A stretch of DNA of 45,780 nt, from assembly GCA_021108325.1 (NCBI GenBank), contig JAIORB010000024.1:1-45780 (forward strand), written 5' to 3'. The first letter of the stretch is position 1. Each line of letters begins with the position of its first letter. Shown here piece by piece: positions 7,917 through 16,887 of this stretch. The notes below the pieces were generated by a model, which saw nothing but the letters and a program-made list of their open reading frames with translations, did no database searches and was not told the DNA's origin. The stretch comes from Bacteroidales bacterium. Lineage in GTDB: Bacteria; Bacteroidota; Bacteroidia; Bacteroidales; UBA12077. The position numbers were made by a program, and so were the translations under genes.

Positions 7917-9389
7917 ATGATTCCTATAATTGATAAAGTAACCAATGAGAAAGCATTACAAAATGCTGTGAAACGATACAAAGAAAACGGAATAATTCTT
8001 CCAACTTTTGAGCAACAAAGAAATCCGGAATTAATTCCTGATAAAGTTAAAGATCAACTAAAAAATATTGGTTTATGGGACATAAATCCTTTAAATCTTT
8101 TTAGGATTACATGGAAAAACGAGCCAAAAGAACAAGGCGGTTTATTTGGAAATGTGAACTATATAGAATTACCAAAAGAGCTTACGGGCGTTAAAGCAAG
8201 AATTGTTTTACTGATAGGAAAATGGTTTCCGACCGGATCGCATAAAGTCGGAGCTGCTTATGGTTGCTTAGCACCAAGAATTACAACTGGTGAATTTGAT
8301 CCAAGTTATCATAAAGCAGTTTGGCCATCAACAGGAAATTATTGCCGCGGTGGAGCATTTGATTCAAAATTAATGAGTACAGAATCTGTATCAATTTTAC
8401 CGGAAGAAATGAGTGAAGAACGCTTTACCTGGTTACGCGATATAATTGGTTCTGAAGTTATTGCTACTCCCGGTTGCGAATCAAACGTAAAAGAAATTTA
8501 CGATAAATGTTGGGAAATAAGAAGAACGCGCCCTGATTGTGTAATATTCAATCAATTCGACGAGTTTGGTAATGCAGCATGGCATTACAATACAACAGGT
8601 AAAGCAATCGAGGAAGTTTATAATATGGTGAAAAAAGAAAAAAGTAATTTATCAGCCTATATTTCCGCAACAGGATCAGCTGGAACAATAGCTGCCGGAG
8701 ATTATCTGAGAACTAATACTCCACATTTAAAAGTTGTTGCATCAGAAGCTTTACAGTGCCCCACACTGTCGCTGAATGGTTTTGGTGGACATAGAATTGA
8801 AGGTATAGGCGACAAACATGTACCATGGATTCATAATGTTAAAAACACAGATGTTGTAACAGCAATTGACGATGAAGATTGTATGAGAATTCTTCGTTTA
8901 TTTAATGAGAAAGAAGGTCATAAATATTTAAAATCGATTGGAATTGATCAGGAAATTATTGATAATCTTCATTTAATCGGAGTATCCGGTATTGGTAATT
9001 TACTATCATCAATAAAAACAGCGAAATATTACGAAATGGCTGAAGATGATGTAGTTATCACCATTGCTACTGATTCAGCAGACATGTATCAGTCAAGAAT
9101 TGCTGAACTGGAAACAGAACGAGGTGAATACAACCAAATTCAGTCGGTTAAAGATTTTGAAAAATGTATTCTTGGATGCACAATTGATTACACCAAAGAA
9201 CTAAACTATTACGATAAAAAAGCAATTCATAATCTGAAATATTTTACATGGGTTGAACAACAAGAAAAAGAAGTTGAAGATTTGAATCAGTTATGGAACG
9301 ATAGAGAAATCTGGGATAAACAATTTAATCAGTTAAATCGATGGGATGAATTAATTAATGAGTTTAACGAAAGAACCGGATTATTATAA
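7917..9389 (+). CDS. Fold-type-II PLP-dependent enzyme (cysteine synthase/TrpB-like), 490 aa
   Basis: The PLP lysine is very likely Lys110 in PTGSHKVGAAYG. ATGSAGTIAAGDYL is the Gly-rich phosphate-binding loop, and WPSTGNYCRGGA resembles the S-T-G-N substrate loop of the family. The fold-type-II class carries out beta-elimination, beta-replacement and deamination of amino acids. At 490 residues it is about 90 longer than E. coli YgeX and lacks the YgeX-type FGLxAFKxLGGAYA motif, so I do not call it YgeX. It sits at the head of the plus-strand purine genes, opposite the Lrp regulator. A lyase acting on 2,3-diaminopropionate, serine or another amino-acid product of purine breakdown is the contextual guess. 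A C-terminal extension (about 400-490) is rich in charged and aromatic residues and unassigned. Confidence 0.75.
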   Translation: MIPIIDKVTNEKALQNAVKRYKENGIILPTFEQQRNPELIPDKVKDQLKNIGLWDINPLNLFRITWKNEPKEQGGLFGNVNYIELPKELTGVKARIVLLIGKWFPTGSHKVGAAYGCLAPRITTGEFDPSYHKAVWPSTGNYCRGGAFDSKLMSTESVSILPEEMSEERFTWLRDIIGSEVIATPGCESNVKEIYDKCWEIRRTRPDCVIFNQFDEFGNAAWHYNTTGKAIEEVYNMVKKEKSNLSAYISATGSAGTIAAGDYLRTNTPHLKVVASEALQCPTLSLNGFGGHRIEGIGDKHVPWIHNVKNTDVVTAIDDEDCMRILRLFNEKEGHKYLKSIGIDQEIIDNLHLIGVSGIGNLLSSIKTAKYYEMAEDDVVITIATDSADMYQSRIAELETERGEYNQIQSVKDFEKCILGCTIDYTKELNYYDKKAIHNLKYFTWVEQQEKEVEDLNQLWNDREIWDKQFNQLNRWDELINEFNERTGLL

Positions 9390-9422
9390 GAACATGTGAG
9401 TACAATAAAACTTTGATAATGC

Positions 9423-9543
9423 AAAAGGTGTCCCGTATGTAGCTACTAATTACCTGAATTAACTCAATACAAAAACTTATTCAATAAGTAAAAATCACAG
9501 GTATACCAAACCTTTATTTGTAACTACTGAGACACCTTTTTTT
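9423..9543 (+). other. Candidate structured RNA leader/terminator between the two PLP-enzyme genes
   Basis: In the 222-base gap, aaaaggtgtc (9423-9432) is exactly complementary to gacacctttt (9532-9541), followed by T residues. Inside it, gtagctac (9439-9446) pairs with gtaactac (9521-9528) with one mismatch. A 7-bp hairpin acttatt/aataagt lies at 9475-9490, and ggtatacc forms another small inverted repeat. The nested, multi-branch arrangement is more than a simple terminator and could be a cis-regulatory RNA for the next gene. It matches no riboswitch class I recognise. Confidence 0.4.
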
Positions 9544-9611
9544 GTTTAACACCTAAATTATTTTTGCATGAATTAAACAAAAATAGTTAAATTAGCAATA
9601 GTTCAAATACT

Positions 9612-10862
9612 ATGGAACATAATTACACTACTCAAAAGTTCATTTATGAGTGTACCGATTGTGGAAAACAATTCGGTTCAGATAAAACCTTATATCTCTG
9701 TCCCAATTGCAGCAAAGAAAATAACGAATCATCTCCACCAAAAGGCATTCTTAGAATTGTTTATAACTTTTTTGAAATATTACAGAAAAATTTCCTGTTT
9801 AGAGATTTTAAAAAGAATATTTTTCTTGACTTATTACCGATCGACAAAATTGAAAGTCTTCCAAAATTGAAAGTCGGAAACACTCCTTTATATGAATTTG
9901 ACAAACTGGATAATAAAGATTTACCCTTTCATTTATTTCTAAAAGATGATTCTCAAAATCCCACTTTTTCGTTTAAAGACAGGGCGTCAGCCATAGTTTC
10001 GGCTTATGCCAAAGAAAAAGGTTTTGAAATTATTGTTACAGCATCAACAGGAAATGCAGGCTCATCGCTGGCAGGACTCTGTGCTGCCCAAAACCAGAAA
10101 GCAATAATAATGGTTCCTGAATCGGCTCCAATAGCAAAACTAACTCAGATTATGATGTATGGAGCAACCATTATTCCTGTAAAAGGAACTTACGACGATG
10201 CCTTTGACTTAAGCATAAAGACAACTGAAAAGTTTGGCTGGTACAACAGAAATACTGCTTACAATCCATTAACTATTGAAGGTAAAAAAACAGTTTCCTT
10301 CGAAATTTTTGATCAAATGAATGAAACTATTCCTGACAGAATTTTTGTTCCTGTTGGTGATGGTGTAATTATTTCGGGAGTTTACAAAGGTTTTGAAGAT
10401 CTTTTAAATCTTAAGTTTATTGATAAAATTCCAACTATTATAGCAGTTCAATCCGAAGGCAGCGATAATCTGGTAAGAAATCTGAATAATAAAGAATTTG
10501 AAATAAAGGCAAGCAATACAATCGCTGATTCTATATCGGTTGATATTCCAAGAAATTTCAATCTTACAAAACAATTTATCCAAAAATATAATGGTGAGTA
10601 TTTAACAGTTTCTGATGATGCTATTCTTGAAGCATCTGCAATATTATCCCGAAATACAGGAATATTTGCAGAACCGGCAGCAGCCACAGCATTTGCCGGT
10701 TTATTAAGTTATTACGAAGAAAACAAGCTTGACAACAACTCTAAAAATGTTGTACTTTTAACCGGAAGTGGACTAAAAGATCTCAATTCAGTACAAAAAT
10801 TACTGAATATTCCTGAATCTATTTATCCAACTATTGAAAATCTGAAAAAACTAATTCGATGA
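9612..10862 (+). CDS. Threonine synthase-like PLP enzyme with zinc ribbon
   Basis: This 416-residue protein begins with a zinc ribbon (Cys14, Cys17, Cys30, Cys33 in CTDCGKQ and CPNCSKE), as in many ThrC proteins. The PLP domain has SFKDRAS with Lys122 as the Schiff-base lysine, and STGNAGSSLAG as the substrate loop. The C-terminal FAEPAAATAFAG is the usual closing motif. Its stop overlaps the start of the Mo-hydroxylase gene (ATGA at 10859), so the two are translationally coupled. This argues for a role in purine catabolism in place of, or besides, threonine synthesis. A plausible role is elimination of ammonia or a leaving group from an amino-acid intermediate. True ThrC activity remains possible. 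Confidence 0.78.
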   Translation: MEHNYTTQKFIYECTDCGKQFGSDKTLYLCPNCSKENNESSPPKGILRIVYNFFEILQKNFLFRDFKKNIFLDLLPIDKIESLPKLKVGNTPLYEFDKLDNKDLPFHLFLKDDSQNPTFSFKDRASAIVSAYAKEKGFEIIVTASTGNAGSSLAGLCAAQNQKAIIMVPESAPIAKLTQIMMYGATIIPVKGTYDDAFDLSIKTTEKFGWYNRNTAYNPLTIEGKKTVSFEIFDQMNETIPDRIFVPVGDGVIISGVYKGFEDLLNLKFIDKIPTIIAVQSEGSDNLVRNLNNKEFEIKASNTIADSISVDIPRNFNLTKQFIQKYNGEYLTVSDDAILEASAILSRNTGIFAEPAAATAFAGLLSYYEENKLDNNSKNVVLLTGSGLKDLNSVQKLLNIPESIYPTIENLKKLIR

Positions 10863-13408
10863 TTAGCTATACTTTAAACGGAGTAAAAGAATCTTATACA
10901 GGAGATCCTGAAAAAACCTTATTAAAACATTTAAGGCTCGATAAGCATATCACTTCCGTTAAAGATGGCTGCTCTGGTCAGGCCGCCTGTGGAGCATGTA
11001 CTGTAGAAATTGACGGAAAAGCTAAGCTGTCTTGTGTAATCAAAATGAAGACTTTGAATGGAGCTGAGATTTTTACACCGGAAGGTTTCCCTGAATATGT
11101 AAAAGACACTATTGCTAAGGCATTTGTAAATAAAGGAGCAGTACAATGTGGATTTTGTACTCCCGGATTTATAAGCCGTACCAAAGTTTTATTGCAGGAT
11201 AATCCAAATCCAAGTATAGAAGAAATTCAAAAAGCCATAAAACCACATATTTGTCGTTGTACCGGATACAAAAAGATTGAAGAAGCTATTGTGCATGCCG
11301 GAGAAGCTATTCGTGAAAATAAAAAATTAGAAATCACAAAAACATCAGGTAAAGTAGGTGTTTCGCATCCCAAATACGATGCTTACAGGACAGCTATTGG
11401 CGAACGTGATTTTGTTGATGATATGTATTTAGATGGAATGCTTTATGCAGCCTTAAAGTTTAGTGATCACCCAAAAGCGAAAGTTATAAAAATTGACACT
11501 TCTGAAGCTGAAAAACTTCCCGGAGTTCATAGAATATTTACGGCAAAAGATATTCTAGGCGAAAAAAAGGTTGGCTTAATTTACCAGGACTGGAGCGTAA
11601 TGATAGCCGAAGATGAAACAACGCATTATATAGGAGATGTAATCGCAGGTGTTGTTGCCAATTCTGATGATATTGCCCGTGAAGCTGTTAAACTGATTAA
11701 AGTGGATTATGAAGTATATAAACCGGTAACAGATGTTTTCAAAGCCATTGATGGCGAGCGTGTTCATCCTGAAAAACCGAATAACTTTGATACAACCCAA
11801 TTTACGATTGGTGATGCTGATAAAGCATTAAAAAACTCAAAATTCACATCTAAGGGTTGTTATGAAACACAACGCATTGAGCATGCCTTTTTGGAAAAGG
11901 AAGCCGCCATTGCAAGGCCTGATGGAAAAGACGGGTTGGAACTTTTTAGTCAGAGCCAGGGGGTTTATGAAGATCGCCGACAGGTTGCTATGATTTTAGG
12001 CTTACCTGAAGAAAAAGTTCGTGTTACACTTGTTCCTAATGGCGGTGGTTTTGGTGGCAAAGAAGATCTAAGTGTTCAGGGGCATACATCATTTTTTGCA
12101 TATCTTTTAAACAAGCCTGTAAAAATAACTTTAACACGAGAAGAATCAATTCGATTGCATCCTAAGCGCCATCCTGTATTTATGGATATGGAAATTGGAG
12201 CAGATGAAAACGGGAAATTAACTTCTTTAAAACTCAAAGCTGTTGGTGATACCGGAGCCTATGCATCAGTAGGCATGAAAGTCCTTGAACGCGTTGCTGG
12301 TCATGCATCTGCAGGATATTTCATTCCTGAAATTGATATTGAAGCAAAAACGGTTTATACCAATAATATTCCTTGCGGTGCCATGCGCGGATTTGGTGCT
12401 AACCAGGTTGCTTTTGCCGTTGAAAGTTGCATTGATGATATTTGCAATCAGGCAGGATTTGACAGATGGCAATTCAGATATGATAATGCTTTAATTGATG
12501 GATTAAAAACATCAACCGGACAGAAAGTTTTTGGAGTTGGTATTCGTGCTTGTTTAGAGGCTGTGAAAGGAGATTTTAATAATGCGAAATTTGCAGGTTT
12601 GTCCTGTGCCATTAAAAACTCCGGCGTTGGTAACGGAATGGTTGATGAATCAAAAGTAATTATTGATATTATTTCTGAAAATCATATTCGATTACAACAC
12701 GGATGGACAGAAATGGGCCAGGGAGTTCATAATATGGCTTTACAAACACTGTGTGAAGAAACATCTGTTTCACCTGAAATTATTGAAGTCCTAGTTGATA
12801 CCGAAGCACAGATAAAAACAGGAATGACAACTTCTTCCCGCGCTACAGCACTTGTAGGATTAGCTATTATAAATGCCGCTAAAGCTCTGAAAGAAGATTT
12901 AAAAACAAAATCACTAAAAGAATTAGCAGGTAAATCATATAAAGGTCAATACGTTTGTAACTGGACAACCAAACCCGGAACAGATGTTGATGAACAAATT
13001 ACACATTATTCATACGGTTATGCAGTTCAGGTTTGTATTTTGGATGATGATGGAAAAATCTCAAAAATGGTAGCTGCTCATGATGGTGGTAAAATAATGA
13101 ATCCAATGTTATTCGAAGGTCAGGTTGAAGGCGGCGTTCACATGGGTTTAGGATATGCCCTAACTGAATCACTTCCTATGAAAGATGGTTTTTTGGTGAG
13201 TGATAAGATGAGAGATTTAAAGATTTTAAGAGCTCATGAAACTCCTGAAATAGTTGTTAAAATGATTGAAGTTAAAGATCTCGTAGGACCATATGGCGCT
13301 AAAGGAATAGGTGAAATAGGAATGGTTCCTACTGCTGCCGCTGTTGCCTGTGCTTTCAATAAATTTGATGGTAAGAAAAGATATAAATTACCTTTACTAA
13401 GAGATTAA
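10859..13408 (+). CDS. xdhD: Xanthine-dehydrogenase-type Mo hydroxylase, FeS and Mo domains fused (XdhD-like)
   Basis: Residues 1-155 carry two 2Fe-2S clusters: Cys38, 44, 47 and 59 (plant-type), and Cys97, 100, 132 and 134 (QCGFC and CRC). Residues about 165-849 are the molybdopterin domain, with GGGFGGKED, AMRGFGANQ, EMGQGVHNMA and KGIGEIGMVP, where Glu819 is the expected catalytic base. It hydroxylates purines, or in this pathway type may act reductively on urate/xanthine. The domain order matches E. coli XdhD. The FAD subunit normally linked to such enzymes is not in the window. The first cluster has Cys-x5-Cys-x2-Cys where Cys-x4-Cys-x2-Cys is usual. Coupled to the ThrC-like gene by a 4-base overlap. 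A labile-selenium form of the enzyme is suggested by the YgfK neighbour but not shown. Confidence 0.88.
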   Translation: MISYTLNGVKESYTGDPEKTLLKHLRLDKHITSVKDGCSGQAACGACTVEIDGKAKLSCVIKMKTLNGAEIFTPEGFPEYVKDTIAKAFVNKGAVQCGFCTPGFISRTKVLLQDNPNPSIEEIQKAIKPHICRCTGYKKIEEAIVHAGEAIRENKKLEITKTSGKVGVSHPKYDAYRTAIGERDFVDDMYLDGMLYAALKFSDHPKAKVIKIDTSEAEKLPGVHRIFTAKDILGEKKVGLIYQDWSVMIAEDETTHYIGDVIAGVVANSDDIAREAVKLIKVDYEVYKPVTDVFKAIDGERVHPEKPNNFDTTQFTIGDADKALKNSKFTSKGCYETQRIEHAFLEKEAAIARPDGKDGLELFSQSQGVYEDRRQVAMILGLPEEKVRVTLVPNGGGFGGKEDLSVQGHTSFFAYLLNKPVKITLTREESIRLHPKRHPVFMDMEIGADENGKLTSLKLKAVGDTGAYASVGMKVLERVAGHASAGYFIPEIDIEAKTVYTNNIPCGAMRGFGANQVAFAVESCIDDICNQAGFDRWQFRYDNALIDGLKTSTGQKVFGVGIRACLEAVKGDFNNAKFAGLSCAIKNSGVGNGMVDESKVIIDIISENHIRLQHGWTEMGQGVHNMALQTLCEETSVSPEIIEVLVDTEAQIKTGMTTSSRATALVGLAIINAAKALKEDLKTKSLKELAGKSYKGQYVCNWTTKPGTDVDEQITHYSYGYAVQVCILDDDGKISKMVAAHDGGKIMNPMLFEGQVEGGVHMGLGYALTESLPMKDGFLVSDKMRDLKILRAHETPEIVVKMIEVKDLVGPYGAKGIGEIGMVPTAAAVACAFNKFDGKKRYKLPLLRD

Positions 13409-13410
13409 TT

Positions 13411-13477
13411 GAGATTCCGCATCAAGTGCGGAATGACATAAAATTTTTATTGTCATTCCCGTGAAAACGGGAATCTC
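13411..13477. repeat. Inverted pair of hairpin repeats between xdhD-like gene and ssnA
   Basis: The unit gagattccgc...gcggaatgaca (13411-13438) faces tgtcattcccgtg...cgggaatctc (13451-13477). Each unit has its own small hairpin (ttccgc/gcggaa and ttcccg/cgggaa). Together they form a larger inverted repeat with shared outer sequence gagattcc and ggaatgaca. This resembles a dispersed non-coding repeat and could also fold in the transcript. Confidence 0.7.
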
Positions 13478-13484
13478 GTTATAA

Positions 13485-14762
13485 ATGACAAATATGATTT
13501 TACTTAAAGACACTACATATATTGATTGGAAAACATTGGAATTCAAGAATACAAATATTCTTGTTGAAAAAGGAATTTCCGGTAAAATAAAATTAATTGA
13601 TAATGTTAAAAATATAAAAAATACAGATCAAACTATTGATTGTAAGGGAAGACTGGTTACTAAATCTTTTGCAGTCGGGCATCATCATGTATATTCAGCT
13701 TTAGCACGTGGAATGGGATCTCCGAAAAAAAATCCTGAAAACTTTTATGAAATCCTGCAATATATCTGGTGGACATTAGACAAATGCTTAGATAAAGACA
13801 TGATTGAAGCGAGTGCTTTGACAACAGCTATGGCATGTGCCAAAGCTGGTTCAACTTTTGTCATTGATCATCATGCATCACCAAATTTTATTGAAGGTTC
13901 ATTGGATATAATTGCAAAAGCATTTGATAAAGTAGGTGTTAATCATTTATTGTGTTATGAAATTACTGACCGAGACGGTTTAGGCAAAGCGGAAAAAGGA
14001 CTTTCAGAAACAGAAAATTATTTAAAATCAAATCAGGGACTGGTAGGCTTGCACGCTTCATTTACGGTTGGTAATGAAACTATGAAAAAAGCTGCTGATA
14101 TAATGAATAAATACAATTCAGGATTCCATATTCATGTAGCAGAAGACCTTTATGACCAAAAACATTGTCAGGATAATTATAATAAACACGCAGTTGAACG
14201 CTTAAACGATTATAGAGTTTTAGATTCTTCAAAAACTATTCTTGGGCACTGTTTACATATTGATGAAAATGAACGAGATATTATTAAAAACTCAAAATCG
14301 TTTGTTGTTCAGAATATGGAAAGTAATTTAAATAACAAAGTCGGTTATTTTAATGCCAAAGGATTAGGTGATAATATACTACTTGGAACAGATGGAATGC
14401 ATAGCGATATGTTACAAAGTGCAAAAGCAGCTTTCTTTGTTGGGCAAGGTTTTGATACTATTGATTATCCATCTGCTTATGATCGTTTCAGAAAAGTGCA
14501 TGATTATATCGAAATAAACAAATTTGATGGCGACGGAGAAAACAATCTTGTAATTCTGGATTACGACTCTCCTACCAAAATCAATCAAAATAATTTTTTG
14601 GGACATTTCATTTTTGGAATTAATTCAAATCATATAAATGATGTTATTTCCAATGGAAAAATCATTGTAAAAAACCGCAAAATACAAAATGTAAACGAAT
14701 CTGAAATTCTGGACTTCTCAAAAGAGCAATCTTTGCGCCTTTGGAAGAAAATGCAAGAATAG
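13485..14762 (+). CDS. ssnA: SsnA-like amidohydrolase/aminohydrolase
   Basis: This 425-residue protein is near the length of E. coli SsnA (about 440) and of the guanine-deaminase-like amidohydrolase fold. Metal and catalytic residues are visible in AVGHHHVYSALARG, VIDHHAS, LHASFTV, FHIHVAED, LGHCLHID and LGTDGMHSD. SsnA is a conserved member of the anaerobic urate/purine cluster and is thought to hydrolyse or deaminate a ring intermediate. The gene starts at the first Met (13485), though Met4 at 13494 would also serve. It follows the Mo hydroxylase after 76 bases of repeat sequence, and precedes an unrelated-looking membrane gene and hyuA. Confidence 0.87.
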   Translation: MTNMILLKDTTYIDWKTLEFKNTNILVEKGISGKIKLIDNVKNIKNTDQTIDCKGRLVTKSFAVGHHHVYSALARGMGSPKKNPENFYEILQYIWWTLDKCLDKDMIEASALTTAMACAKAGSTFVIDHHASPNFIEGSLDIIAKAFDKVGVNHLLCYEITDRDGLGKAEKGLSETENYLKSNQGLVGLHASFTVGNETMKKAADIMNKYNSGFHIHVAEDLYDQKHCQDNYNKHAVERLNDYRVLDSSKTILGHCLHIDENERDIIKNSKSFVVQNMESNLNNKVGYFNAKGLGDNILLGTDGMHSDMLQSAKAAFFVGQGFDTIDYPSAYDRFRKVHDYIEINKFDGDGENNLVILDYDSPTKINQNNFLGHFIFGINSNHINDVISNGKIIVKNRKIQNVNESEILDFSKEQSLRLWKKMQE

Positions 14763-14859
14763 TTTCAAGTTCCAAGTTAAAAGTTCATAGTTTAAAGTTG
14801 TATCTTTGTTTCTTCTAATAACTTAGAACCTTGTACTTCGTACTTTTAAACTAAAATAA

Positions 14860-15492
14860 ATGGAAACAAACATATTACAGTGGATAGGTTATACAGCATC
14901 TGTAATAATAGCCCTGTCAATGACAATGAATTCCATTGTTAAATTCAGGTGGATTAATTTAGCAGGAGCCATAACATTTTCAACATATGGTTTTCTTATT
15001 GGCGCATTACCTGTTGGATTTCTTAATGGTTTTATTGTTGCTGTCGATATTTATTATCTGTTTACGATTTACGCTAAAAAAGAGATTTTTGAAACTCTGG
15101 AAGTCAGAGCAGATAATAAATATTTACTACGATTCTTAGAATTTCATAACAACGAGATACAGAAATTTTTTCCTGGTTTTACCTATAATCCTGAAATAAA
15201 CACCATAAGTTTCTTTATCCTCAGAAATACAGCTGTTGCAGGACTTTTTCTGGCACACAGAGAAGATAACAATATTCTAAAAGTCGGACTGGATTATGTG
15301 GTTCCTGAATACCGTGATTTTAAAAACGGAAGATATATCTACCTTCGTTTAAGAAGAAAATTTATTGATGATGGTTTTGATACTGTAATGACTACCGGTA
15401 AAAGTATAAAATATTCAAAATATCTAAAGAAATTAGGATTTACAGAAAATAAGGATGGAATGTTTGTTAAAGTTTTGGATAAGTCCATTTAA
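14860..15492 (+). CDS. YgjV-like membrane domain fused to a GNAT-like domain
   Basis: The first 80 or so residues contain three hydrophobic helices (IGYTASVIIALSMTMNSI, WINLAGAITFSTYGFLIGA, LPVGFLNGFIVAVDIYYLF), like the YgjV family of inner-membrane proteins. Residues about 90-210 are soluble and look like a GNAT acyltransferase-type fold (NTAVAGLFLA, YLRLRRKFIDDGFDTVMTTG, YLKKLGFTENKDGMF). The stretch normally binding acetyl-CoA (R/QxxGxG/A) is not evident, so enzymatic activity is uncertain. It sits between ssnA and hyuA, 21 bases before the hyuA ATG, so it is probably co-transcribed with the purine genes. A role in substrate sensing or transport is only a guess. Confidence 0.7.
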   Translation: METNILQWIGYTASVIIALSMTMNSIVKFRWINLAGAITFSTYGFLIGALPVGFLNGFIVAVDIYYLFTIYAKKEIFETLEVRADNKYLLRFLEFHNNEIQKFFPGFTYNPEINTISFFILRNTAVAGLFLAHREDNNILKVGLDYVVPEYRDFKNGRYIYLRLRRKFIDDGFDTVMTTGKSIKYSKYLKKLGFTENKDGMFVKVLDKSI

Positions 15493-15513
15493 AAAGTTTT
15501 GGTAAATTTACAT

Positions 15514-16884
15514 ATGAACATTTTAATAAAAAACGGTACTATTGTTACTTCAAATCGAACTTTCAGTTCTGATATTTATATTTCCGATAATAAAATTGCC
15601 CAAATTGGAAATTCATTAAATATTTCAGAGTCAATTGATAAAACAATTGATGCCAAAGGGTTTTATATTTTTCCCGGAGGAATAGATCCTCATGTTCACA
15701 TGCACCTTCCAACATCTGTTGGTTATTCATCTGATGATTTTGAATCAGGAAGTAAAGCAGCATTTTGGGGCGGAACAACTACCCTTCTCGATTTTGTTAC
15801 TCCACAAAAAGGTCAGTCGTTAACGAATGCTTTAAACCAGCGAAAAACAGAAGCTGAAAATTCGCTTTGTGATTATTCTTTTCATGTTAGTCCCGTTGAA
15901 TGGACTGATAGAACAGAGCAGGAAATAAAAGAGTGTATAAAAGCCGGAATAACTTCTTTTAAGGTTTATATGGCTTATAAAGACAGCATTGGCTTAAATG
16001 ATGATAACATTTTCAAAGTAATGCAAGTTGTTGGAAAAGCAGGAGGCATTGTAACATTACATTGTGAAATAGGAGATAAAATAGATGAGTTAAGAAATGA
16101 ACTTGCGGAAAATAGCAAATTAAGTCCTGAATTTCATCCTGTTTCACGACCAACACACACCGAATCAGAAGCTGTTAAAAATGCTGTTGAAATGGCTAAA
16201 AAAGCCAATTGCTCAATATATATTGTTCATACTTCTGCCGAAAAATCGATTAAATATATTGAAGAAGCTCAAAAAACCGGACAGATAATTTACTCCGAAA
16301 CCTGTCCACAATATTTACTTTTAGACGACTCAAAATATATTGGTGATTTTAAAGATACTTCTAAGTTTATTATAAGTCCTCCTTTGCGTAAAAATGAAGA
16401 TCAGGAAGCACTTTGGGAATCAATAAAAAAGGGTGTTGTTAAAACCATAGGAACAGATCATTGTCCTTTTACATTAGAACAAAAGAAAAATGGAATTGAT
16501 GATTTTAGAAAAATACCTAACGGTGCTGGCGGAGTTGAACACAGAATGTCGTTACTATATACTTATGGCGTTTTAGAAAACAGAATCACAATGAATAAAT
16601 TTGTTGATATTACATCATCACAAGCAGCAAAAATATTTGGTTTGTACCCACAAAAAGGTGAAATAGCTGTAGGTTCCGATGCTGATCTGATTATTTGGAA
16701 TCCCGAAACAAAAAAAACGATATCAGCTAAGACTCATCAGCAGAATTGCGATTTAGAAATTTACGAAGGAATTAAAACAATTGGCGCTCCGGAAATTGTA
16801 ATTTCCAATGGTGAAATAGTTGTTGATAATGGCAAAATAACCAGAAATAAAATCAAAGGTAGATTTTTGAAACGAACTATATAA
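15514..16884 (+). CDS. hyuA: HyuA-like hydantoinase/dihydropyrimidinase
   Basis: I chose ATG at 15514 over the upstream TTG at 15499, giving 456 residues, near E. coli HyuA (about 460). Binuclear metal-site residues are seen in FPGGIDPHVHMHLP, in FKVYMAY (the carboxylated Lys), and in VTLHCEIGD, YIVHTSAE and TIGTDHCPF. Cyclic amidohydrolases of this family open hydantoin or dihydropyrimidine rings to ureido acids. In the urate cluster HyuA is a conserved ring-opening step before YgeY/YgeW. The gene is the last of the plus-strand run, and the minus-strand GIY-YIG gene ends 4 bases beyond it. Confidence 0.88.
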   Translation: MNILIKNGTIVTSNRTFSSDIYISDNKIAQIGNSLNISESIDKTIDAKGFYIFPGGIDPHVHMHLPTSVGYSSDDFESGSKAAFWGGTTTLLDFVTPQKGQSLTNALNQRKTEAENSLCDYSFHVSPVEWTDRTEQEIKECIKAGITSFKVYMAYKDSIGLNDDNIFKVMQVVGKAGGIVTLHCEIGDKIDELRNELAENSKLSPEFHPVSRPTHTESEAVKNAVEMAKKANCSIYIVHTSAEKSIKYIEEAQKTGQIIYSETCPQYLLLDDSKYIGDFKDTSKFIISPPLRKNEDQEALWESIKKGVVKTIGTDHCPFTLEQKKNGIDDFRKIPNGAGGVEHRMSLLYTYGVLENRITMNKFVDITSSQAAKIFGLYPQKGEIAVGSDADLIIWNPETKKTISAKTHQQNCDLEIYEGIKTIGAPEIVISNGEIVVDNGKITRNKIKGRFLKRTI

Positions 16885-16887
16885 TTT

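Noticed and set aside
7917..9389. Identification as YgeX, diaminopropionate ammonia-lyase
   Set aside because: The lysine motif and length differ from YgeX. Context alone is not enough for the name.
3950..13408. Selenocysteine in the YgfK or hydroxylase genes
   Set aside because: Both frames are open without internal TGA. Any selenium would be a cofactor form, which the sequence cannot show.
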